Made by a program: the position numbers and the translations under genes. Shown here piece by piece: positions 26,774 through 36,040 of a DNA stretch of 64,000 nucleotides; within the stretch, counting starts at the first letter, position 1, and every line of letters starts with the position of its first letter. The DNA is from Bacteroidota bacterium (GTDB taxonomy: Bacteria > Bacteroidota > Bacteroidia > Chitinophagales > BACL12). The DNA is taken from NCBI GenBank assembly GCA_016715425.1, contig JADKAC010000001.1, forward strand, positions 62,001 through 126,000. The letters run 5' to 3'. Under the pieces are notes generated by a model. The model made no database searches. It saw nothing but the letters and a program-made list of their open reading frames with translations, and was not told the origin of the DNA.

Positions 26774-27048
26774 CAATGGACAGTTGACAATTGACAATAA
26801 AAAAACTCATCACTTACTAAAAGGTTATTAGCTTTTAGCCGTTAGCTATTGGCTAAAAAACTTTGACAATTGACTTTTTAAATTGACAATGGACAGTTGA
26901 CAATTGACAATGAAAAAAATCATCACTCATTAATTTACCATTTACCATTTATAATTTACAATTGCCTTTTGCCTTTTGCCTATTGCTTATTTTTTTTCCT
27001 CACTATTCACCATTCACCATTCACCATTCACTATTCACCATTCACTAA
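26769..27048. repeat. Low-complexity intergenic repeat tract
   Basis: Two exact 30-base copies (26769-26798 and 26882-26911, core TTGACAATGGACAGTTGACA) are each followed by a similar A-run and ATCACT-type sequence. Between them is an 8-bp hairpin, TTTTAGCC/GGCTAAAA (26833-26840 with 26851-26858). From about 26998 to 27045 a 7-base unit (ATTCACC or ATTCACT) is repeated in tandem. The tract covers the whole gap between the SDR gene and murB. No gene is seen in it. Confidence 0.75.
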
Positions 27049-28058
27049 AACACATTCACTTCCGGCTCTATCGTTACGCCGAATTTTTCAAACACTGTTT
27101 TTTGAATTTGAATAGCAAGTGCTATTATTTCTTTACCTGTTGCTCCACCATAATTTACTAATACCAATGCTTGATCTTTATGAGCGCCGGTGTTTCCAAT
27201 GCGCTTGCCTTTAAAGCCACATTGTTCAATCATCCAACCCGCAGGAATTTTAGTTGTCGTTTCTGATGTGGGATAGCCGGGTATATCCGGAAATTGTTTT
27301 TTCAAATTTTCATACACCGATTTTTCTACTTCCGGATTTTTAAAAAAACTTCCTGCATTGCCAATCACAGCAGGATCCGGAAGTTTACTTTGGCGAATTG
27401 CTATTACTGCATCAGAAATATCTTTTACTGTTGGATTGGTAATATTATTTTTTGATAATGTGTGTTGAATAGCACCATAACTTGTATTCAATGTTGGATT
27501 TTTTTGCAATTGCAGCGTAACAGAAATGATGATATACTTTCCTTTCCAAGCATGTTTAAAAATGCTGTTGCGATAACCGAAATTGCAAGTAGATTTATCT
27601 ACAGTAATTATTTTTCCAGTTTGCAATTCCATCGCTTCTAACTCCACAAACACATCTTGCAATTCTACACCATAAGCACCAATATTTTGAATAGGTGAAG
27701 CACCGACACAACCTGGGATTAAGGATAAATTTTCTATACCACCAAAATTATTTTCAACACAAAACATTACTAAGTTATGCCATGTTTCTCCCGCCATAGC
27801 TTTAATTAAGATTGTATCTGTATCTTCTTTAGTCTGTGTAATTCCTTTCAGGTTATTTTTAATTACCAATCCATTATAATCTTGAGTGAACAACAAATTA
27901 CTACCACCCCCGAGTATAAGTATGTTTTCGTTTTTATTCACTATTTCAGGTAGGGATTCTAAATCGGACATTTCATTTATTTCAACAAACTGTTGCGCAT
28001 TCACTGCTATGCCGAATGTATTGTATGCTTGTAAGCTTATGTTTTTCTGAACTTGCAA
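27045..28058 (-). CDS. murB: UDP-N-acetylmuramate dehydrogenase
   Basis: Reduces UDP-GlcNAc-enolpyruvate to UDP-MurNAc with FAD and NADPH, an early step of peptidoglycan synthesis. The 337 residues show NTFGIAVNAQQFVE at the start, the FAD-binding ILGGGSNLLFTQDYNGLVI, SLIPGCVGASPIQNIGAYGVE, the catalytic region NSIFKHAWKGKYIIISV, and GNAGSFFKNPEV with the proton-donor Ser. The layout is that of the E. coli type enzyme. A possible -7 box TACTTTTG lies at 28084-28091. The 3' end abuts the low-complexity repeats. Confidence 0.95.
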   Translation of the reverse strand: MQVQKNISLQAYNTFGIAVNAQQFVEINEMSDLESLPEIVNKNENILILGGGSNLLFTQDYNGLVIKNNLKGITQTKEDTDTILIKAMAGETWHNLVMFCVENNFGGIENLSLIPGCVGASPIQNIGAYGVELQDVFVELEAMELQTGKIITVDKSTCNFGYRNSIFKHAWKGKYIIISVTLQLQKNPTLNTSYGAIQHTLSKNNITNPTVKDISDAVIAIRQSKLPDPAVIGNAGSFFKNPEVEKSVYENLKKQFPDIPGYPTSETTTKIPAGWMIEQCGFKGKRIGNTGAHKDQALVLVNYGGATGKEIIALAIQIQKTVFEKFGVTIEPEVNVF

Positions 28059-28148
28059 TGTGATAATGTTTACTTGTTGATTACAAAAGTATAGGTTGTA
28101 ATTTTAAATATTCAGTTTTACAAAATATTCAAATCACATTACAACTTA

Positions 28149-29441
28149 ATGCAGCTAACTATTGGAAATAAAACTATAAAGCCTATTATCTATTTCTGCC
28201 TGTTACTATTTGCAACAAGTATATATTTTGGGTTTAATAAAAATAAACATGGAGCTGAAGGGGTGATTTATTCAGATGCTGAAGGGTATTATATGTATTT
28301 ACCCGCAGTGTTTATTTATCATGGATTTAAGGATATTCCCATAGCTTATACAAAACAGTTTATTCCTGATTCTGCAACCGGAATCATTTATACAAAGTAT
28401 ACTTGTGGTGTTGCAATTTTGCAATTACCGTTCTTCCTCACCACACATTTATTTGCATCTTTTATAAACCCAGATCTAGCAACAGGTTATTCTTATCCCT
28501 ATCGAGCTGCAATAATTGTAGCTGGCTCGTTTTACATGATTTTAGGTTTGTACTTTGTCTGTTTATTTTTATTAAAAAGCTATAATATTGAAACTGTAAT
28601 AGTCACTGCATTTTTTTTATTTGTAGGCACTAACTTATATTATTATACCTTGGATGAGCCAGGTATGTCGCATGTGTATTCCTTTTTTTTAATGGCGTTA
28701 TTTATTTTTTTAACACCAAAAATTATTTATGAATTTTCTATAAAACGATTGTTTTGGTTTTCATTTATTTTAGGAATTATAGCTTTAGTAAGACCTTCAA
28801 ACATCATAATCGGATTATTCCCTCTATTGTATTCTTTAAACCATGTTTCGGAGATTAAAAACAGACTCACTTTGTTTTTAGGCTCATTAAAAAAAATATT
28901 AATTGCAGCGCTCGCATTTGCTATTCCATTTATTCCGCAGTTTATATACTGGGATTACACAAGCGGATCTATTGTCAATTATTCATACGGCGACGAAGGA
29001 TTTACAAGTTGGATGACTCCACATTTTCTTGATGTTTGGTTTAGCGTTTGGAATGGCTTATTTATTTATACGCCTTTAGCATTAGTGATTATAGTAAGTT
29101 TAATTGTGATGATATATAAAAAGCATACTAATGCATGGTTGGTTTTGCTGATATTTATATTAGCCAGTTATATTTTTGGCAGTTGGCACATGTGGTGGTT
29201 TGGAGGTTCATTTGGACATAGATGTTTCGTAGAATATTATGCATTGTTAGCTATTCCCTTCGCCTATTTTATAAATGTTACTGTATTTAATAATAAAATT
29301 TGGGTGCGGTTTTTATCCATAATTTTTTTATTATCGCTTTCCTATTACAATATAATGTTGAGCTATATTTATATTGCACCTTGGTACGGTGAAGAGTGGG
29401 GATGGAAAGAATATTTTATTCAGGTGATGAGAATATTTTAA
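28149..29441 (+). CDS. Multi-pass membrane protein, GT-C glycosyltransferase-like
   Basis: A 430-residue integral membrane protein with about 9-11 hydrophobic segments. The first loop after helix 1 contains YSDAEGYYMYLPAVFIYHGF, an acidic loop in the place where GT-C glycosyltransferases (GT39/GT83-like) keep a catalytic Asp. Later loops include FFLFVGTNLYYYTLDEPGMSH and FGSWHMWWFGGSFGHRCFVEYYA. Such proteins use lipid-linked sugars at the periplasmic face. The donor and acceptor are unknown, and the activity is inference from topology. It is followed at 36 bases by a T9SS protein on the same strand. Confidence 0.7.
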   Translation: MQLTIGNKTIKPIIYFCLLLFATSIYFGFNKNKHGAEGVIYSDAEGYYMYLPAVFIYHGFKDIPIAYTKQFIPDSATGIIYTKYTCGVAILQLPFFLTTHLFASFINPDLATGYSYPYRAAIIVAGSFYMILGLYFVCLFLLKSYNIETVIVTAFFLFVGTNLYYYTLDEPGMSHVYSFFLMALFIFLTPKIIYEFSIKRLFWFSFILGIIALVRPSNIIIGLFPLLYSLNHVSEIKNRLTLFLGSLKKILIAALAFAIPFIPQFIYWDYTSGSIVNYSYGDEGFTSWMTPHFLDVWFSVWNGLFIYTPLALVIIVSLIVMIYKKHTNAWLVLLIFILASYIFGSWHMWWFGGSFGHRCFVEYYALLAIPFAYFINVTVFNNKIWVRFLSIIFLLSLSYYNIMLSYIYIAPWYGEEWGWKEYFIQVMRIF

Positions 29442-29477
29442 ATGGTTTTATGTGGGTTATTAAAATTTTAAAAATTT

Positions 29478-30972
29478 ATGATTGTAAAATTTAGAATTGG
29501 TTTTGTATTTGTTTTGATAATGCATTTATCATTAATGAGTGAGCGATTATTTGCTCAGTCATTTCATATATTTCCCGTTGAACATACTTTAACGTATCAG
29601 AAGAGTGATTCCACTATTTATTTTTCCAAAATCATTAATCAATTGGATGTACCTGAAGGCTCCATTTATTTTTTTAATAGTTTGATAGATACAAATAATG
29701 CCGGGATTTTAGAATGCTTATTCTATACACAAGATACTTCAATACTGGGTACTAAATATTTAGTAAATGAAAATGGATATGATATTTTATTTAATCGAAA
29801 TGGTGATAGTATATTTTTCAAACCCGGTGCTACTTTAAATGAGGAATGGAAATTTTACACTTTTGAAAATGGAGATTATGTAACAGCAAAATACACAACT
29901 CCATTATACTTAACTATTGTAGGGACAGTATTTGATTCTTTAAAACGGTGTGAATTATCAGTGTTTGATATGAATGATTTACCAATCACAAGTCACTGGT
30001 TAGATACTGCATACGTGGATATGACTAAGAATTATGGCTTGTCCAGATTCTATAATATAAATGAATTTCCGGTAGATACTTCAAGTTTCAAATTGTTTGG
30101 AAGAAATAATCCGGATACCTCAGTTACGGATGTTACAGTTTATGATGCATTCAACTTCCAACTCGGCAACGAATTTCATTATATCACTGAAAAATTAATT
30201 GGAGATATAGAATCAATTTACAGTTTGAAAAAAGAAAAGTTTTTTGTGTTGGATAAAACACAATATGCAGATTCCGTAAAATATGTAATGTATCATGCTG
30301 CTTGGGAAGCAACGTCTTCCGGATTTGAAGCACCGGATACGATTCGCACTATTGATACAGTAACTATTACTTATCGTTATGCTGATTATGCTTTTCTGGA
30401 TTCATTGGAAATGACTTTACTGCAAGCAAATAATTTTGGGTATTCTGATTTTTTCAAATCGGATACTATTTATTGGGGTAGAGCTTATAAAGAAGTATTT
30501 GATTGGTTTGATTATGATGCAAGCGAAAATTGTTTAAGTAATTCGGATAATATTTATTTACCTGAACAGAGATATGGAGATGGCATTGGAATTATGCATT
30601 ATAAAGATTCTACTGACGTAGCAAATTATATTATTAAAGATCAGGTATGGTTTCAAAAAGGATTGGAAGTGTGGGGCGATCCAATAGATTTTGAAGAGTT
30701 GGGTGTGGTGGATGTAAAAGATATTATTGCTTACGGACAAATACAGTTGTATCCAAATCCTGCAAATGATAATATACTTTTTTACTTTACCTGAAATAGA
30801 TAATACAATTGAAATAACTATAACTGATATGCAGGGAAAAAATGTGTTATCACAAACAATGCAGGCAACTTCTGTAATGCAATTAAATATTTCAGAATTC
30901 ATTCAAGGATTTTATTTGATACATATTTCCGGTGAAAAAATATCTTATAACGGCAAGTTTATTAAAAACTAA
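29478..30972 (+). CDS. T9SS-exported protein of unknown function, frameshifted in the sorting tail
   Basis: An exported protein with a signal peptide (VLIMHLSLMSERLFAQ) and a body of about 410 residues that I do not recognise. The sorting tail begins IQLYPNPANDNIL, then the frame stops at 30794 (FYFT). The rest of the tail, TLPEIDNTIEITITDMQGKN through GFYLIHISGEKISYNGKFIK, continues in the +1 frame to 30972. The switch lies in the six-T run at 30778-30783; five T would restore one frame, so one T is extra. Either the gene has lost its sorting tail, so the protein would stay in the periplasm, or this is a sequencing error in a homopolymer. Confidence 0.8.
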
Positions 30973-32487
30973 CTATTTACTTTTTAAACGATTTAAACCC
31001 GCCTTTGCCTGACTGTCGAGTCCCGTTTTATATTCTTCATTGCGCATAGCAATGCATTTATCAAAATACTGTTTTGCCTTTGTGTAATCACCTTCCTGCT
31101 CATAAATTTCGCCCAGCTTTAATGCAGCACTTGCAGCAAAATATTGCGGAAGATTTTCTCCGTATTTAATTGTAGAAAAATAAAAACCTTTTGCTTGTGA
31201 TGGGTTTCCACTTGCGTGATAAATGCGTCCGGCCCGATAAGTAAATTCTGCTTTTTCACGGGGCTCAGTAAAATTATCTGTAGAATATCCCTCCAGATTT
31301 TTTAATGCTTCTTTATAATATCCACCGTCAAATAATAATCGGGAGCGCAATAATACAATATTGGGAATATAGCCACTTTTTGCTTCTAACAATGCTTGCT
31401 TGTCGTCGTCAATTATATCATCACCTTTAGCAATACATAATTGCATGTACTCTTTATATTTTATTTTATCCCCTTGCAACAATGCATTCCAAGCCAATTT
31501 TTGATAGGCTTCTTTAATATAATTTTTTCCTTTAAAGTTGCTGAGAAAAGTATTGAAATAAATACTTGCGGTGGGATCTAATTTTCGTAAATGTGCAAGT
31601 CCTTGTAAAAAATCAAGGAAGGGAAATGGGAAATAGTTGCTTCCTTTTGGTCGATTATTTAATACAGTAATTGCTTCATTGTTTTTTCCGGTTCTCATAC
31701 CGATACTTGCCACACAAAAAGTATTCAACAAATTATTTTTTGTATCCAGATCTTTCACCATGTTCCAAGCTTTTGTATCATCTTTCTGTAGATAGAGTGA
31801 AAGAAATGCATAATATAAATATGCTTCTTGTGTGAAAAGAAATGTATTGGTTTTTGAATAATTAATAACAGATTCTAATTCAAACATGCCTTGGTCAATT
31901 GTGCCGTCCATGCCTAAAATGCTAACTCCCCATTTATATTTATCAGGAATTGCACCCACAATAGCATGTAGCATTCCCAGACTTTTTTTGTTGGCGATAA
32001 AAAATGGAAACTTACGATCGTTTTCTTCCAACATAAGAAATGCTTTGCGTACTTCATTAAATGCAGTTACATATTCTTCAAACTTCAACCTTGCAAATGC
32101 CCATTGAATTTGTATTTCTGCCTGACAATATAAATAGTAGGGAGAAGTGTTATCACCTGCTTTTATTTTGTTGAGTCGTATATCTTTATTTTTTGATAGC
32201 GCATCAAAAGTGGTTTTATCTTCACTGATATAAATGGAAATAAAATCAATGGTATTTTCTAAGAAATAGGGAATTAAATTATTTGGATTCGCTGCTTTTT
32301 CATTAACAAGAATTTTTTTTGCTTCAGTAAATTGCAGCGATTGAATGTATTGATGTGCAGAAGTGCAATTGGAATTAAAATCAAAGGTTTGTGATTGAAT
32401 GGCGCTATTCAAAAAAAACAAAAATATAACGCATACACCAATCCTGTTTATTAAAACCACTTCTAAAGATTTATGTGTAAGATGCAA
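30973..32487 (-). CDS. Exported TPR-repeat protein
   Basis: A 504-residue protein with an N-terminal signal (VCVIFLFFLNSAIQSQ at about 18-33). It is helical throughout, with several TPR-like units. The clearest are near the C-terminus: REKAEFTYRAGRIYHASGNP, AASAALKLGEIYEQEGDYTKA and KQYFDKCIAMRNEEY. TPRs scaffold protein complexes; related Bacteroidota proteins are periplasmic or outer-membrane linked. No catalytic motif is seen. Its stop is adjacent to the frameshifted T9SS gene end. It sits 31 bases downstream of the zinc-ribbon gene on the same strand. Confidence 0.8.
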   Translation of the reverse strand: MHLTHKSLEVVLINRIGVCVIFLFFLNSAIQSQTFDFNSNCTSAHQYIQSLQFTEAKKILVNEKAANPNNLIPYFLENTIDFISIYISEDKTTFDALSKNKDIRLNKIKAGDNTSPYYLYCQAEIQIQWAFARLKFEEYVTAFNEVRKAFLMLEENDRKFPFFIANKKSLGMLHAIVGAIPDKYKWGVSILGMDGTIDQGMFELESVINYSKTNTFLFTQEAYLYYAFLSLYLQKDDTKAWNMVKDLDTKNNLLNTFCVASIGMRTGKNNEAITVLNNRPKGSNYFPFPFLDFLQGLAHLRKLDPTASIYFNTFLSNFKGKNYIKEAYQKLAWNALLQGDKIKYKEYMQLCIAKGDDIIDDDKQALLEAKSGYIPNIVLLRSRLLFDGGYYKEALKNLEGYSTDNFTEPREKAEFTYRAGRIYHASGNPSQAKGFYFSTIKYGENLPQYFAASAALKLGEIYEQEGDYTKAKQYFDKCIAMRNEEYKTGLDSQAKAGLNRLKSK

Positions 32488-32518
32488 TGTGAATTACATC
32501 GGATGCAATAGTGGAATA

Positions 32519-33259
32519 TTAACTTTCCAACGAAACATCGTCCATAAGAATACGGCCGCAATGTTCGCAGATAATAATTTTCTTTGCTTGCTTAATTTCT
32601 GATTGTACCTGAGGAGGAACCACTGCAAAACACCCACCGCATGAATTACGCTCCACATTAACAACAGCCAAACCATTGCGATAATTATTGCGAATACGAT
32701 AATAAGCAGCTAATACTTGTGGATCCAAATCCTTCTCCGCTTTAGCTACTTTTTTCTGAAAATCCGCCTCTTCTTTTTCGGTATCAGCTATGATGTGTTC
32801 TAATTCTTCTTTTTTCTTTTTCAATTCTTTTTGCTTCACAACCAATTCTTCCTTGGACTGTTCCTGAATTTGAATTTTCAACTCCTTCGTAGTAGAGGCA
32901 GCTAATATTTTCTTTTCATTCAGTTCTATATCCAAATTATTCATCTCCACTTCTTTCGTCAATGCATCATATTCACGGCTGTTCTTTACGTTGGCCTGCT
33001 GCTTTTCATATTTTTTAATCAGCTCTTTACTTTGAATGATAGAATTTTTGCGGTCTGCAATATCAGATTCAATCAACTTTAATTCTGCATCCAGATTTTT
33101 CATTCGTGTATCCAACCCAGTGATCTCATCATCCAGGTCGCTCACCTCCATCGGAAGTTCCCCTTTCAGTACTGTTATTTCATCAATTTTAGAGTGGATT
33201 TTCTGTAATTTATTAAGCGCTTGAAGGCTTTCTTTAACGGTAAGTTCTGCTACTGCCAT
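32519..33259 (-). CDS. Coiled-coil protein with C-terminal C4 zinc ribbon (CT398/DUF164-like)
   Basis: A 246-residue cytosolic protein. Residues about 10-180 are a long antiparallel coiled coil, very rich in Lys and Glu. The C-terminal part is a zinc ribbon with NSCGGCFAVVPPQVQ and IICEHCGRIL, giving four Cys as CxxC...CxxC. This is the CT398/HP0958 family, associated with RNA or protein chaperoning and flagellar or secretion factors in some phyla; here its role is unknown. It starts two bases after the Nif3-family stop, so the two are an operon, a pairing seen in many Bacteroidota. Confidence 0.9.
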   Translation of the reverse strand: MAVAELTVKESLQALNKLQKIHSKIDEITVLKGELPMEVSDLDDEITGLDTRMKNLDAELKLIESDIADRKNSIIQSKELIKKYEKQQANVKNSREYDALTKEVEMNNLDIELNEKKILAASTTKELKIQIQEQSKEELVVKQKELKKKKEELEHIIADTEKEEADFQKKVAKAEKDLDPQVLAAYYRIRNNYRNGLAVVNVERNSCGGCFAVVPPQVQSEIKQAKKIIICEHCGRILMDDVSLES

Positions 33260-33261
33260 AT

Positions 33262-34356
33262 TTATAAGTAATTAACTGGATTAGTATTTATACTGGAAAA
33301 ATGAAGGGCAAAGTTAGGAAATTTTTTCTGCAAAAGGTTAGCTATAAGCGGTATTGTAAATTGTTCGCTTTCATAATGTCCGATATCTGCAATTAATATT
33401 TTATTGTCGGCATCAAAAAATTGGTGGTATTTAAAATCGGCACTAATAAAGGCATCGGCGCCCGCACGGATAGCATCCTGTAGCAGAAAACTCCCTGAAC
33501 CACCACAGATAGCAACTTTTTTAATGGACTTATGAAGAAGTGCAGTGTGTCGGACACACTCCGTTTTCATTTTCTCTTTCAGGAATTCAAGAAAATAAGT
33601 TTCTTCAAAAGGATGAGTAAAACTGCCAATCATTCCTGCTCCGATATTTTGATATGTATTTGCAAGCGGAATAATATCATAAGCCACTTCTTCATAGGGA
33701 TGTGCTTTTTTCAAGGCGGTCATTATTGCAGCCTCTTTCCATCTGGGATAAATTACTTCTATTCTTATTTCGGGTTCTGCATGCGTAATTCCTCTTTCAC
33801 CAATTACAGGATTGGAATCGTCATTTCCTCGAAAAGTACCTGTGCCCTCTGTATTAAAACTGCACTCATCATAATTGCCAATATTGCCGGCACCTGCATT
33901 GAACATTGCTTGACGTATATCCGCAGCATTCGCATGTGGCGCAAAGGTTACCAATTTAAATAGCTGACCTGCAATGGGTTTTAGTACTTGCAATTTTTTC
34001 AAACCAAGTGCTTCCGCAAAAGCAGAATTAACTCCAGCTTTAATATTGTCGAGATTTGTATGAATAGCATAAATGGCAATATTATTTTTTATAGCCTGAA
34101 TTAAAATCCGCTCCACATAATTGCTTCCCGTAAGTTTTTTTATTCCACCAAAAATGATTGGATGATGCGCAATAATTAAATTGCTGTTGTTTTTAATTGC
34201 TGCGTTAACCACTGCTTCAGTAACATCCAATGCAATTACTGCAGATGTTATTTCCATATTACTATCACCCACTAATAAACCGGAATTATCATACGACTCT
34301 TGCAATGATTTTGGTGCAATGGATTCTAAGTGAGAGATTATTTCTTGTAAGATCAT
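33262..34356 (-). CDS. Nif3-like dinuclear metal center protein (YqfO/DUF34 family)
   Basis: A 364-residue member of the Nif3/YbgI/YqfO family, hexameric proteins with a two-metal site. The long form has a PII-like insert in the middle. N-terminal ligands are in IIAHHPIIFGGIKKL (His-His) and IYAIHTNLDN (His, Asp). C-terminal ligands lie in GADAFISADFKYHQFFDA and IADIGHYESEQFT. Function is unsettled; some relatives are called GTP cyclohydrolase I type 2. The first 107 codons are duplicated 1.68 kb upstream. A TACATTTG -7-like box is at 34388-34395. It precedes the zinc-ribbon gene. Confidence 0.92.
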   Translation of the reverse strand: MILQEIISHLESIAPKSLQESYDNSGLLVGDSNMEITSAVIALDVTEAVVNAAIKNNSNLIIAHHPIIFGGIKKLTGSNYVERILIQAIKNNIAIYAIHTNLDNIKAGVNSAFAEALGLKKLQVLKPIAGQLFKLVTFAPHANAADIRQAMFNAGAGNIGNYDECSFNTEGTGTFRGNDDSNPVIGERGITHAEPEIRIEVIYPRWKEAAIMTALKKAHPYEEVAYDIIPLANTYQNIGAGMIGSFTHPFEETYFLEFLKEKMKTECVRHTALLHKSIKKVAICGGSGSFLLQDAIRAGADAFISADFKYHQFFDADNKILIADIGHYESEQFTIPLIANLLQKKFPNFALHFSSINTNPVNYL

Positions 34357-34387
34357 AGTAGAAAAATTTGCAAAATTTGCAGAAGTA

Positions 34388-34395
34388 CAAATGTA
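34388..34395 (-). promoter_or_regulatory. -7-like element upstream of the Nif3-family gene
   Basis: TACATTTG on the minus strand fits TAnnTTTG and ends 31 bases before the ATG at 34356. The same box is retained in the duplicated copy near 36072-36079. No matching -33 box is seen. Confidence 0.4.
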
Positions 34396-34700
34396 AGTTG
34401 CTTGTATTAAAAAATACTGAAAAATGAATTCTTTTCAGTAGAGTGAGATACTATAATTTTCTTGACGAGTTTTATGAAAATGATAGACCTTCTTGCAAAT
34501 TTGATGAGTGCTTTGGATTGTAAAGAAAGAGTTATTTAAGATAGAACAAAAGATATACTTGAACAAAGATTATAATTAAAAATATGATGGGGACCAATGT
34601 CGGTTATCAAAGCAAAATATTAATAGGGAAGTAGTTTATAGCTTAGCCCTCGGATACTAAATACCTATAAATTATCTGAAGACCGAACGAGAAAAGATTA

Positions 34701-35578
34701 ATGAAAAAACAACAAAAATATCCATCCGCTTTTTTAATGACCGTGAAGTGCGGGCTCTTTGGGATGACATTCAAGCCAAGTGGTGGTTTTCGGTATTGGA
34801 TATTGTGGGTGTTCTAAATTATGAAAGCCATTATAATAAAGTCCGCAATTATTGGAAATACCTGAAAGCTAAATTGAAGAAAGAAAATAGTGAAGTGGTT
34901 AGTGTTACTACCCAGTTCAAATTTATAGCTCCGGATGGCAAATTGCGTTTGGCGGATATGCTTGATAGCAATGGTGTATCGGCACTTGCCAAAAATTTTC
35001 CAAACAACAGGGCAATGAAGTTTTTAGACTGGTTTCTCTATAGCGATACCAGTATTGACGGACAAAGTAAAAAGAAAGCATACACCCTTTTCGAAAGCAA
35101 TTTGATAAATGAATTTGAAGTAAGGACAACCACAGGTTTACAACAAATTCACGCATATCTGTTTGGTGGCTTGTATGATTTTGCCGGACAAATCAGGGAA
35201 AAAAACATTTCAAACGGAGGGCATCAATTTGTATATGCACAGCATTTAAAAACTACTTTGTTGCAAATAGATGCCATGCGGCAAACAAACCTTGATGACA
35301 TAATATTCAAATATGCTGAAATGAACAAGGCACATCCTTTTATGGAAGGCAACGGCAGAAGCACGAGAATATGGCTGGATTTAATGTTGAAAAAAGAACT
35401 CAAAAAATGTGTGGATTGGAGCAAAATCAGTAAAGAAAATTACATGAATGCCATGATAATAAGTACTGTTGACATCAGTGTATTGGCACAACTGATTGTA
35501 TCCGTACTTACTCACAAGATAAATGACAGGGAAATGTTTATGAAAGGGATTGATTACTCCTATTATTACGAAGAATGA
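34701..35578 (+). pseudogene. BRO-N-Fic protein, copy 1 (N-terminal frameshift)
   Basis: This copy aligns with the intact gene at 36385-37263 but has lost one base within the first 15 bases after the ATG at 34701, so that ATG reads out of frame. The frame that encodes the protein has no ATG; a GTG at 34748 could start a 276-residue form lacking about 16 N-terminal residues of the BRO-N domain. The Fic motif HPFMEGNGRSTR is intact, as is the rest of the frame. Substitutions relative to copy 2 cluster in the N-terminal domain and before the Fic core (for example DIQAK for DKQGK, VRTTTGL for VGTAKGL). It may be a decaying copy or a shortened active variant. Confidence 0.75.
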
Positions 35579-35689
35579 TAAAAGATAGCATTGGAAATAC
35601 TAACCTTTTGAAATTATATTAAACAGTTTTTTATGCAGCGGACAATTGCATGATTCTAAAAAAAAATAGTGATGTATGCGTAGTCATTA

Positions 35690-36040
35690 CTATATAGATG
35701 CAAAAGCCGAATTAACTCCGTTTTTAATATTATCCAGATTTGTATGGATAGCATAAATGGCAATATTATTTTTTATTGCTTGAATTAAAATCCGCTCTAC
35801 ATAATTGCTACCTGTAAGTTTTTTTATTCCACCAAAAATGATTGGATGATGCGCAATAATTAAATTGCTGTTGTTTTTAATTGCTGCGTTAACCACTGCT
35901 TCAGTAACATCCAATGCAATTACTGCAGATGTTATTTCCATATTGCTATCACCCACCAATAATCCGGAATTATCATACGACTCTTGCAATGATTTCGGAG
36001 CAATGGATTCTAAGTGGGAGATTATTTCTTGTAAGATCAT
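35690..36040 (-). pseudogene. Truncated Nif3-family gene fragment (duplicated 5' end)
   Basis: The first about 107 codons of the 33262-34356 gene reappear here almost unchanged, including IIAHHPIIFGGIKKL, then the frame leaves homology after GVNSAFA and stops (SI*). It lacks the PII-like insert and the C-terminal metal ligands, so it cannot be a working Nif3 protein. It was carried along with the duplicated Fic region. Confidence 0.85.

Larger units (their letters stand above)
34016..35591. repeat. Tandem duplication, unit 1
   Basis: This segment matches 35700-37276 at a constant offset of 1684, becoming 1685 after a one-base loss at the Fic gene start. It holds the first part of the Nif3 gene, about 340 noncoding bases and a BRO-N-Fic gene. 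Many scattered base differences show that the copying is not recent. Confidence 0.9.

Noticed and set aside
26997..27048. Regular 7-base repeats that might suggest a CRISPR-like array
   Set aside because: The units are directly adjacent with no spacers and are far shorter than CRISPR repeats. It is a simple tandem repeat.
33532..33963. 143-codon plus-strand frame inside the Nif3-family gene
   Set aside because: It is antisense to a well-conserved gene and its composition is that of a shadow frame.
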